From the NCBI GenBank assembly GCA_033764265.1, contig JANRJB010000420.1:1-32113 (forward strand): DNA of 32,113 nucleotides, in the 5' to 3' direction. The translations under genes were made by a program, and so were the position numbers. The notes under the pieces are model-generated. The model searched no databases, was not told the origin of the DNA, and saw only the letters and a program-made list of their open reading frames with translations. Below, piece by piece: positions 6,962 to 14,553 of this stretch. Origin of the DNA: VGEM01 sp033764265 (lineage in GTDB: Bacteria; Pseudomonadota; Alphaproteobacteria; Rhodospirillales; Rhodospirillaceae). The stretch's first letter is position 1. Each line of letters starts with the position of its first letter.

Positions 6962-8377
6962 ATGATCCTGTCCATCGCCCGCAAGGAGCTGACGTCGGCC
7001 CTGCGCGACGGCCGCGTCGTCTGGTCGGCGGCGATCTTCGCCGTCATGCTGGTGGCCGCTTTGGCCTCGGCGGCGCAACGCTACGCCGTGATCTCGGTGG
7101 AGCGCGCCGCCGCTCAGGCCATCGTCGACGAACAGTGGAAGAATCAAGGCGAAAAGAACCCGCACGCCGCCGCCCACTACGGCGTCTATGCCTTCAAGCC
7201 GGTGACGCCCCTGTCGTTCTTCGACACCGGCGTCACCAGCTTCACCGGCGTGTCGATCTGGCTGGAAGCGCACAAGCAGAACGTGGCCGAGGGCGAGCCG
7301 GCCCGCGACGCCACCGCGATCGCCCGCTTCGGCGAACTGACCGCGGCTTTCACCCTGCAGATGCTGCTGCCGCTGCTCGTCATCCTGCTCGCCTTCGCCG
7401 CCTTCGCCGGCGAACGCGAGCAAGGCACCCTGCGCCAGGTGCTGTCGATGGGCGTGTCGGCCCGCGACTTGTTGTTCGGCAAGGCGCTCGGTGCGGCGGC
7501 CGCGGTCGGGCTGTTCGTCGGCCCTATCATCGTGCTGGGCCTGATCGCGCTGGCGCTCGCGCCGGGCGGCGCGGCGTTTCTCGGCAACGGGCTGGTGCTG
7601 GCGGCGATCTACGTCGCCTATGGCCTGATCTTCCTGTTCCTGACGCTGGCGGTCTCGGCCGCGGCCGATTCGGCGCGTACGGCGCTGGTGGTGATGGTGG
7701 CGTTCTGGGCGGTGTCCAGCGTGGCGCTGCCCAAGGCGGCCTCTGACGTCGCGCGCCTGACCGACCCCACGCCAACCGCCATCGAATTCCAGAAGGCCGT
7801 TGCCGCCGACCTGGAAACCGGTATCGGCGACAAGCCGATCGACCAGCTGATCGCCGAACGGCGCGAGGCGACCTTGAAGCTTTACAAGGTCGACGCGGTG
7901 GAAAAACTGCCGATCAATTTCCAGGGCATGGTGCTCGGCCTGCAGGAGCAGATGAGCAACCAGGTGTTCGACAAGCATTTCGGCGCGCTGTTCGCCACCA
8001 TGGCCCAGCAGCTCGGTACCTTCCAGGGCTTCTCGACCCTGTCGCCGCGGCTCGCCCTGCAGCTGGCCTCGATGGAACTGTCGGGCACGTCGCTCGCCAG
8101 CCACCAGCGGTTCGTCGATCAGGCCGAGGCGCATCGGCGCAACCTGATCGACACCATGAACCAGGCCATGACCGTCAATTCCACCGGCGCCAATCCGGAA
8201 TACCGCGCCGGCCCCGAACTGTGGGGCAAGGTCGGTCAGTTCGCGTTTGTCCATGAGGGTCTGGGCGAGACTTTCGCTCGGATGGGACCGAGCCTTGTGG
8301 TGATGTTGTTGTGGCTGGCCGGCGCCGTCGTGGCCGCGGTACTGGCGGTGCGCCGGCTCAAGGTCATGGCATCGTAA
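6962..8377 (+). CDS. ABC-2 type permease, DUF3526 family (first of pair)
   Basis: 471 residues. The N-terminal cytoplasmic helix (ILSIARKELTSALRDGR) and first membrane span (about 21-40) are followed by a long periplasmic loop with the DUF3526 signature (HYGVYAFKPVTPLSFFDTG). A block of membrane spans (about 125-265) contains the ATPase-coupling motif EREQGTLRQVLSMGVS. A second soluble stretch (about 270-435) leads to a last span near 440-460. This is a full-length ABC-2 permease that needs an ATP-binding partner. The ATG at 6962 lies 8 bp after copCD; a longer frame starting inside copCD is rejected. DUF3526 permeases normally come in pairs beside an ATPase gene, and none is adjacent. The transported substrate is unknown; a link to copper or cuproprotein assembly is suggested only by position. 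Confidence 0.85.
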   Translation: MILSIARKELTSALRDGRVVWSAAIFAVMLVAALASAAQRYAVISVERAAAQAIVDEQWKNQGEKNPHAAAHYGVYAFKPVTPLSFFDTGVTSFTGVSIWLEAHKQNVAEGEPARDATAIARFGELTAAFTLQMLLPLLVILLAFAAFAGEREQGTLRQVLSMGVSARDLLFGKALGAAAAVGLFVGPIIVLGLIALALAPGGAAFLGNGLVLAAIYVAYGLIFLFLTLAVSAAADSARTALVVMVAFWAVSSVALPKAASDVARLTDPTPTAIEFQKAVAADLETGIGDKPIDQLIAERREATLKLYKVDAVEKLPINFQGMVLGLQEQMSNQVFDKHFGALFATMAQQLGTFQGFSTLSPRLALQLASMELSGTSLASHQRFVDQAEAHRRNLIDTMNQAMTVNSTGANPEYRAGPELWGKVGQFAFVHEGLGETFARMGPSLVVMLLWLAGAVVAAVLAVRRLKVMAS

Positions 8378-8389
8378 GGGGCCGCTGCA

Positions 8390-9814
8390 ATGTTCGGGAT
8401 CGTCCTGGGCCAGGAGCTGAAGGGCCTGGTTGCCAACCGCACCTGGTGGGGCATCCTGGGCCTGCTCGTCGTGCTGACCGTGCTGGCCGCCGCCAACGGC
8501 GCGGCGCGCTTCGCGCAGATGGCCGAGGTGGCCAAGCGGCTGAACCAGGACGAGCTGGTGGTCCAGCAGGGCATGAAGGCCGGCGCGGCGCGTTACGAGG
8601 CCAACCCCGTCGGCGATCCGCCCTCGGTCACCAGCCCAGGCAACGTCGGCCTGTCAATTCTGGGCCACTACGCCGTCAAGTCGTTCGGCCCCCTTGCCGC
8701 GCTGTCGGTGGGCCAGAGCGACGTGCAACCGTCGTACTATCGCGTCACCGCCCACCCGGCCCACACGTTCCTGAACGCCTCCGAAATTCAAAACCCTCTG
8801 ACCCAGGTCGCCGGCAGTTTCGACGTGGCGTTCGTGTTCATCTTTGTGCTCCCCATCCTGATCATCGCCGTCAGCTTCGACCTGATGTCGCGCGAGAAGG
8901 AAGGCGGCACCTTGAGTCTCCTGGCCGCCCAGGGCGTGCCGTTGCGCAGCCTGATCCTGGCCAAGATCGCCGCGCGCGCCGGTATGATTCTCTTGGTGCT
9001 GCTCGTGCTGGTATTCGTCGCCGGCGCCATCGTCGGCGCCGACCTCGGCGATGCGGCGGAACTGGGACAACTGGCGCTGGTCTACGCCGTGGTCGCGGCT
9101 TATGCCTTCTTCTGGTTCGCGCTGGCATTGCTCATCAACGCGCTCGACTGGCCATCGGTGACCAACGGCGTGGTGCTGGCCAACCTGTGGCTGGTGTTCG
9201 TGGTGGTGCTGCCCTCGTTCGTCAATATCGCGGCCTCGATGCTGTACCCAGCCCCATCGCGGGTGGAACTGACCACCGAGATGCGTGAGGCGACCGAGAT
9301 CGCCGACAAGGAAGCCGCCGAATCCCGCGACGCCTACCTGTTCGACCACCCCGAACTTGCCGGGGCCGGGGCGAACATCGATGCGTTTTACATCCAGGTG
9401 CTGGCCACCGACGCGGCGGTAGAGAAAGTAGTCATGCCGATCCTCGCCAAGTTCGACCAGCAAGCTCAATCCCGTGAAAAGGTGGTCGGCCTGTTGCAGT
9501 ACGCCTCGCCCGCCATTGCCGCCCAGGAAGCGCTCAACGCCATCGCCGGCACCGGCAACGCGCGCTTCACCGACTTCGTCGGCCAGGTGCTGGCCTTCCA
9601 CGACAACTGGCGGGGCTTCTTCACCGCCAAGATCATCAAGGGCGAGCGCATGACCGCGGCTGACTTCGACGCCATCCCGGCGTTCGGCTACACCGCCCCG
9701 CCGTTCACCGCCGCCGCGGCCGTCGCGGTCGGTCCCTTGGTCGCCCTCGCGCTGGCGGTGATCGTGCTGGTGGCCTGGGCCGCGCGCCGCTACGCCCGTT
9801 ATCCCGTCATCTGA
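8390..9814 (+). CDS. ABC-2 type permease, DUF3526 family (second of pair)
   Basis: 474 residues with the same plan as its upstream neighbour. There is an N-terminal amphipathic start (FGIVLGQELKGLVANRTWW), a first span, a periplasmic loop ending in HPAHTFLNASEIQNPL, and a span block holding the coupling motif SREKEGGTLSLLAAQGVPLRSL. A large soluble domain (about 300-430) and a final span precede the C-terminus. The two permeases are 12 bp apart and diverged in sequence, so they most likely form a heterodimer. This is the last gene of the forward copper cluster; it ends 16 bp from the oppositely oriented dmeF. No ATP-binding subunit is present in the cluster. Confidence 0.85.
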   Translation: MFGIVLGQELKGLVANRTWWGILGLLVVLTVLAAANGAARFAQMAEVAKRLNQDELVVQQGMKAGAARYEANPVGDPPSVTSPGNVGLSILGHYAVKSFGPLAALSVGQSDVQPSYYRVTAHPAHTFLNASEIQNPLTQVAGSFDVAFVFIFVLPILIIAVSFDLMSREKEGGTLSLLAAQGVPLRSLILAKIAARAGMILLVLLVLVFVAGAIVGADLGDAAELGQLALVYAVVAAYAFFWFALALLINALDWPSVTNGVVLANLWLVFVVVLPSFVNIAASMLYPAPSRVELTTEMREATEIADKEAAESRDAYLFDHPELAGAGANIDAFYIQVLATDAAVEKVVMPILAKFDQQAQSREKVVGLLQYASPAIAAQEALNAIAGTGNARFTDFVGQVLAFHDNWRGFFTAKIIKGERMTAADFDAIPAFGYTAPPFTAAAAVAVGPLVALALAVIVLVAWAARRYARYPVI

Positions 9815-9830
9815 AACGCGCCCGCACGGT

Positions 9831-10772
9831 TCACGCCCCGCAGGCGTGAACCTCCACCGTCAAATGTTCCACATGCACCGCGGCGTCGATCAGCGCCTTG
9901 TAATGGCCGGGCGCCTGCGGCGTGGCGCTGACCACGGTGATCGCGCCCGCCCAAGTGCCCGGGGCAATCGACCATAGGTGCAGGTCGGTGACGCGGTCGC
10001 CGGTGCCGCGTTCGACCGACCGGCGCAGCTGCTCGCGCACCGCGGCCGGGGCTTGGCGGTCGAGCAGCACGCCGCTGGTGTCGCGCACCAGACCCCACGA
10101 CCAGCGCAGAATCACGGCCGCGCCCACTAGGCCCATCGCGGGGTCGAGCCATGCCCAGCCCAGGACCTTGCCGCCCAGCAGAGCCGCTACCGCCAGGATG
10201 GACGTCAGCGCGTCGGCGATCACGTGCAGGTAGGCGGCTTTCAGGTTGTGGTCGTGGTGATGATGGTCGTGGCCCTCGTGGTGGCCGTCATGGTGGCCCT
10301 CGTGATGGTGATGCTCCTGGGGCTTGAGGATCAGCGCGCTCACGCCGTTGACCGCCAGGCCGACCAGCGCCACCACGATCGCCTGGTTGAAGGCGATCTC
10401 GACCGGCTGCACCAGCCGCTGGCCGCTTTCCCACACCATCATGGCCGCGAACACCGCGAGCAACAGGGCGCTGGCGAAACCGGCCAGCGCGTTCACCTTG
10501 CCGGTGCCGAAGCTGAAGCGGGCATCGTGCGCGTGGCGGCGCGCGTACCAATAGGCGAACGCGGCGATCGACAGCGCCGCGGCGTGCGACGCCATGTGGA
10601 TGCCGTCGGCCAGCAGGGCCATAGAGCCGTAGGCCAGCCCGGCGGCGATCTCCACCGCCATGGTCACGGTGGTCAGGCCGATCACGATCCGGGTGCGCGC
10701 CTCGCCGCGGCGCTTCTCGTGCTGGGCGAAGCTGTGGTCGTGGGTCCAGGCGTCGGTGGAGTGTGTGTGCAT
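9831..10772 (-). CDS. dmeF: CDF-family Co/Ni efflux transporter DmeF
   Basis: 313 residues. Six membrane spans of the cation diffusion facilitator fold are visible, with metal-site residues in span 2 (LLADGIHMASH, D56 and H59) and span 5 (H183 and D187 in HVIADA). The segments WTHDHSF near the start, MASHAAALSIAAFAYWYARR and FSFGTGKVNALAGF are characteristic of DmeF, which exports Co(II) and Ni(II) from the cytoplasm in exchange for protons. Between spans 4 and 5 there is a striking His-rich loop (residues 154-175, 15 histidines). The C-terminal cytoplasmic domain is present. I choose the ATG at 10772 because the protein then begins MHTHS like other DmeF proteins; the frame extends in theory to 10832. 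No dmeR-like regulator is adjacent. It is convergent with the copper cluster. Confidence 0.88.
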   Translation of the reverse strand: MHTHSTDAWTHDHSFAQHEKRRGEARTRIVIGLTTVTMAVEIAAGLAYGSMALLADGIHMASHAAALSIAAFAYWYARRHAHDARFSFGTGKVNALAGFASALLLAVFAAMMVWESGQRLVQPVEIAFNQAIVVALVGLAVNGVSALILKPQEHHHHEGHHDGHHEGHDHHHHDHNLKAAYLHVIADALTSILAVAALLGGKVLGWAWLDPAMGLVGAAVILRWSWGLVRDTSGVLLDRQAPAAVREQLRRSVERGTGDRVTDLHLWSIAPGTWAGAITVVSATPQAPGHYKALIDAAVHVEHLTVEVHACGA

Positions 10773-10955
10773 GGGCGTGTACTCGATGAAAATCCAGCTC
10801 CAATCTAATCGCGTGCGGCGCCGGGCGGGCATCGAATTCTTGCATCATCGCCGTGCATCGTTGCATCGATCCAGTTGGAGCCCCGGTATGCGGCCACTGA
10901 CAAGACGGCCCGGGTCTGCCATGGTTGGGCGTCCACGAGAATCGGAGACCCGGTC

Positions 10956-11858
10956 ATGACCGCCATCGCACGTCGCGCCGCGCTGGGCGCGCCCGCGGCC
11001 CTCGCGCTCGCCGCCCGACCCGCGTTCGCCGCCCGCCGCCCGCTCGACCTGACGCAGCCCGAGGACAGCCTGCGCGCCCTGGTCAAGCTGCGCGGCGACC
11101 TGGCCGGCGCCCGCGTGCTGCAGGCCTACACCGGCACGCTGTCGCTTTTGGTCGAGGGCAAGATGCCGACGCCGGTGTGCAGCTACCAGGGGCTGATCCG
11201 CACCGACTGGACGCCGCGACCCGACGGCGCCTACGACTATCTCACCTTCGATCTCGGCTATTTCGGCGCGCTGGACACCGGCCGCCATGCCGAGCGCATC
11301 CTCAACCCGCTGACCGGCGAGCAGGTCGAGCCCACCGAGATCCGCGACGGCCCGATCGCCAGCATCTATTCCAAGCACGGCACCTTCCGCGCCGGCGCGC
11401 CGCTCGACACCACGAAAACCCTGGCGCTGCCGTGGCAGGTGGCGGGCGACGACATCTGGTACACGGTCGATCTGCCGTTCTCGTACGCGAACCCGCTGCC
11501 GCCGGCGCAGTTTCCCGACGTGTCCAGCGGCGACACGGTGTTTCAGCGCAACCGCTTCACCTACAAAGGCCGGCTGTCGGAACTGGAGGACGACTCCCTC
11601 ACCGCCGCGCCGATGGAATCGATCATGCTCGCCACCTCCACCATTCATCCGTGGCTGAAGATGGGCCGCATGCCCGGCTTCCAGCAAATCCTGACCGTGT
11701 CGGCCAAGATCGCGCGGTTCGAGGATGCCCCGGCCCCGATCCGCGACTTCATCGGCGATGTCATGCCCGACTTCGTCACCGCCGCGCAGCCGTTCGTCGG
11801 CGCCGGCAACTCGTTCGAGAAATACAAGCGCGACCGGCTCGGGCTTAAAGCGAGTTGA
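10956..11858 (+). CDS. DUF1838 family exported protein
   Basis: 300 residues. A short signal with twin arginine (IARRAALGAPAALALAARPAFA) suggests Tat or Sec export with cleavage near residue 26. The mature part matches the DUF1838 family by its overall pattern: LVKLRGDLAGARVLQAYTG near the start, a central beta-rich part with NRFTYKG, and HPWLKMGRMPG toward the end. No catalytic motif can be named and the family has no established function. The ATG at 10956 is chosen because GGAGA sits 8-12 bases upstream and the signal starts there. Only 4 bases separate its stop from the GTG of the solute-binding protein, so the two are probably co-transcribed. The 183-bp gap shared with divergent dmeF holds their promoters, but none stands out. 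Confidence 0.75.
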   Translation: MTAIARRAALGAPAALALAARPAFAARRPLDLTQPEDSLRALVKLRGDLAGARVLQAYTGTLSLLVEGKMPTPVCSYQGLIRTDWTPRPDGAYDYLTFDLGYFGALDTGRHAERILNPLTGEQVEPTEIRDGPIASIYSKHGTFRAGAPLDTTKTLALPWQVAGDDIWYTVDLPFSYANPLPPAQFPDVSSGDTVFQRNRFTYKGRLSELEDDSLTAAPMESIMLATSTIHPWLKMGRMPGFQQILTVSAKIARFEDAPAPIRDFIGDVMPDFVTAAQPFVGAGNSFEKYKRDRLGLKAS

Positions 11859-11862
11859 ACCC

Positions 11863-13350
11863 GTGCGCGCCTGGCTCGCGCTCTGCGCGCTAGTCTGGGC
11901 GGGGCCCGCGGCAACGGCCGAGCTGCGCGTGTCGATCCCCAGTCCGCCGTTCAACCGCGGCGATCCGTTCCAGGCGCCGGGCCCGCCCAACCTGTACGTC
12001 GCACCGGCGATCTTCGACGCGCTCACCCGCATCGACGGCGACGGGCGGCTACACCCGGTGCTGGCGACGGCTTGGCGCGGCAGCGACGACGCCCGGACGT
12101 GGACGTTCACGCTGCGCCGGGGCGTTACGTTCTCCAACGGTCGGCCGTTCGATGCCGACGCGGTCGTCGCCGCACTTACCTATCTCACCGGCGATCCTTT
12201 GCCGTCGGACTTGAACGCCATCGAGTTCGCCAATGTCGCCGGCACTCGCGCGCTCGATTCTCACACCGTGGAAATCGTCAGCCGAACGCCGGCACCGATG
12301 CTGCCGCGCGTCGCCTCGGTGCTGTACGCCGTCGAGCCCGCGACCTGGCGATTGCTGGGGCCGGTGGATTTTTCCTACCGGCCGGTCGGCACCGGGCCGT
12401 TCCAGGTCAGCCGTTGGGGCGCCGCCGAGGTCACCATGACGGCCAACCGCGCCAGCTGGCGGCCGCCCCGGGTCGACGCGCTCACGATCCACTTCCAGCA
12501 GGACGCCACCGCGCGCCTGCAAGGGCTGCTCGCCGGTCAGATCGACATCGTCATGGGCGCCTCGCCCGAGGATCGCGGCGTACTCGAGGCGGCCGGCGCC
12601 CGGGTGCATGTGGTCGCCATCCCGGCGGTGGTGGCGCTGATGCTCAACGCCACCAAGCCCGGCTCGCCGTTCGCCGATGTGCGCGTGCGCCGGGCGGTGA
12701 ACTTCGCCGTCGACAAAGAACGGCTGGTGCGGGTGTTCTACGGTGGCGCCGTGGCGCCTGCGGGTCAGCCGGCCGCGCGGGTCGCCCTGGGGTACGATCC
12801 AGAGCTCGCCCCATACCCCTACGATCCGGCGCGTGCCACGGCGCTGTTGCGAGAGGCCGGATACGGCGACGGGTTCGCCTTCACGCTCGAAGCCGTGGTC
12901 GGGTCCACCGGCGGCGACGGCGCGGTCTACCAGCAGATCGCCGCCGACCTGGCCCGGGTCGGCATCGCCATGGAGATCCGGCCCATCAGCAACGCGCGCT
13001 TCGGTCAAAGCTTCCGCGGCGGGGTGTGGACCGCCGAGGCGTTCTCGTTTTTCTTCGGCGCCGAGCCGGCGTTCGACGCGCTCAGGCCGCTGGTTTACTA
13101 TCGCTGCGGCTGGCCCAACGCGACGTATTGCGATCCCGAGGTCGAGCCGCTATTCGCCGCGGCTGATGCCGCCGCCACCCTCGACGCCCGCGCGCAAGTC
13201 TCCCGGCGCATCATGGCGCGCTACCGCGACCAGGGCTCGGCCCTGTTTCTCTACGATGCGCCGCGCTTTCATGCCACCGGTCCGCGCGTGACGGGCTTCC
13301 GCATGGATCACAACATGATCCATTTCGAGGACATCGCGCTCGGCGAATGA
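11863..13350 (+). CDS. Extracellular solute-binding protein, family 5 (peptide/nickel type)
   Basis: 495 residues from a GTG start placed 4 bases after the DUF1838 stop. A signal peptide (RAWLALCALVWAGPAATA) leads into an SBP_bac_5 domain. Family landmarks are present: DALTRIDGDGRLHPVLATAW, WTFTLRRGVTFSNGRPFDADAV, VGTGPFQVSRW and DVRVRRAVNFAVDKERLV. These proteins deliver oligopeptides, nickel chelates or opines to an ABC importer. No permease or ATPase genes follow, so it is an orphan binding protein here. Given dmeF upstream, a metal-chelate ligand is possible but unsupported. The frame could be read further upstream, but that stretch lies inside DUF1838 and is unlike a signal peptide. The stop abuts the stop of the serine hydrolase on the other strand. 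Confidence 0.87.
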   Translation: MRAWLALCALVWAGPAATAELRVSIPSPPFNRGDPFQAPGPPNLYVAPAIFDALTRIDGDGRLHPVLATAWRGSDDARTWTFTLRRGVTFSNGRPFDADAVVAALTYLTGDPLPSDLNAIEFANVAGTRALDSHTVEIVSRTPAPMLPRVASVLYAVEPATWRLLGPVDFSYRPVGTGPFQVSRWGAAEVTMTANRASWRPPRVDALTIHFQQDATARLQGLLAGQIDIVMGASPEDRGVLEAAGARVHVVAIPAVVALMLNATKPGSPFADVRVRRAVNFAVDKERLVRVFYGGAVAPAGQPAARVALGYDPELAPYPYDPARATALLREAGYGDGFAFTLEAVVGSTGGDGAVYQQIAADLARVGIAMEIRPISNARFGQSFRGGVWTAEAFSFFFGAEPAFDALRPLVYYRCGWPNATYCDPEVEPLFAAADAAATLDARAQVSRRIMARYRDQGSALFLYDAPRFHATGPRVTGFRMDHNMIHFEDIALGE

Positions 13351-14538
13351 TTATTCGCGGATGCCGCGGATCAGCGTGTTGGGAATGAAGGTGTCGTCCC
13401 AGGCCGGCGCCCAGGCGTCCGCCCCGCGCACGATGACGAGATCGTGCGCCCGCGAAATCCAGACGCGCTGGTTGCCGTAGCCGTTCAGGACGATCATGTC
13501 CGGGTCGTCGTAGGGTTCGCTCGCGTTTTTCTTGCGCACCGTGCCGTCGGGCCGGGTCTGGTCTTCCAGGCGCAGGTAGCCCGAGCCCAGCCAGACCTGG
13601 TAGCCGTAATGCGCCGCGTGCGGCGACGGTGCGGTCATCTCGTCGATCCACGCCGACGGCACGACCGGCCGGTCGTTCCAAACGCCGCGATCCTTGATCA
13701 TCAGGCCGATGCGCGCCCAGTCGATCGGCCGCGAGAAGATGCAGCACGACTTCATCACCACGCCGCCGGGCCGGTCGAGGTACATGGCGGCGTCGGCCAG
13801 GCCCAGGGGCTGCCAAATCTTCGCCGACAGGTAATCAACATAGCGCCGCTTGCTGGCCCGCTCCACCACCAGACCCAGCAGGTTGGTGACCTCGTTGTTG
13901 TAGTCGAACCGCGTGCCGGCCGGCTCCACCTGCCGCAAGGTCAGTAGGTGGCCGACGAAGTCCGAGCCGAAGTTGTAGCGCACCCCGCGCGACAAAAAGC
14001 GGGTCTCGTTGTCGGGCGCCATCTGCTCGAGGCCGGTGGCCATCCACAGCGCCTGGCGGATGGTGATGGCGCCGCGCGGATCGTCGCGCCACTCCGCGAT
14101 GTACTTGCCGAGCGTGTCGTCGACCGCGGCGATGTGGCCGTCGGCGATGGCTTCGCCGACCATCAGCGCCAGCACGGTCTTGGACATGGATTGCGGGTTG
14201 AACCAGGTCTCGCGGGTCGCGCCGTTCCAGTAGACCTCGCGCTCAATGGCACCCCTGCGCACCACGATCAGCGACGAGGATTTCTGCGCGGCGGCAAAGG
14301 CGGCGGCGGCGTCCAGCGCCGCGGCGTCGATGGTCGGCCGGTCGGCCGCCGGCAGCTCGCCGCGGTTGGCGCCGATCACCGGGTCCTTGGGCTGGTACCA
14401 ATCCACGCCGGCGGTCATCGGGTCGCCGTCGTAGGTGGCGTAGCGCGCCAATAGCGTGAAGTCGGAAGCGACATAGGCCGCGCCCGCGACCACCACCGCC
14501 GCCGCCGCGCCGCCGATCCAGGTCCTGATCGATGCCAT
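13351..14538 (-). CDS. Beta-lactamase-family serine hydrolase
   Basis: 395 residues. An N-terminal hydrophobic segment (about 7-28) acts as signal anchor. The catalytic S117-M-S-K120 tetrad (PQSMSK) and Y213-N-N215 are the serine/lysine and tyrosine motifs of class C beta-lactamase-related hydrolases and esterases. A third, His/Lys-Thr-Gly-like motif is not obvious near the C-terminus, where GYGNQRVWIS occupies the place. Proteins of this group act as peptidases, esterases or unknown hydrolases in the periplasm, and antibiotic resistance should not be assumed. The start lies 15 bp after the Kef antiporter stop on the same strand, so the two may share a transcript. Its stop touches the stop of the convergent solute-binding protein with no spacer. 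Confidence 0.85.
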   Translation of the reverse strand: MASIRTWIGGAAAAVVVAGAAYVASDFTLLARYATYDGDPMTAGVDWYQPKDPVIGANRGELPAADRPTIDAAALDAAAAFAAAQKSSSLIVVRRGAIEREVYWNGATRETWFNPQSMSKTVLALMVGEAIADGHIAAVDDTLGKYIAEWRDDPRGAITIRQALWMATGLEQMAPDNETRFLSRGVRYNFGSDFVGHLLTLRQVEPAGTRFDYNNEVTNLLGLVVERASKRRYVDYLSAKIWQPLGLADAAMYLDRPGGVVMKSCCIFSRPIDWARIGLMIKDRGVWNDRPVVPSAWIDEMTAPSPHAAHYGYQVWLGSGYLRLEDQTRPDGTVRKKNASEPYDDPDMIVLNGYGNQRVWISRAHDLVIVRGADAWAPAWDDTFIPNTLIRGIRE

Positions 14539-14553
14539 GGCCGCCTCCGTGAG

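Noticed and set aside
6962..9814. Nitrous-oxide reductase assembly genes (nosFY-type)
   Set aside because: No nosZ, nosD, nosF or nosL is nearby and the permeases carry the DUF3526 loop; the comparison is kept only as an analogy.
13351..14538. Antibiotic-resistance beta-lactamase
   Set aside because: It has the SxxK and YxN motifs but belongs to the broad esterase/peptidase-like group, lacks an obvious KTG motif, and lies next to an antiporter with no resistance context.
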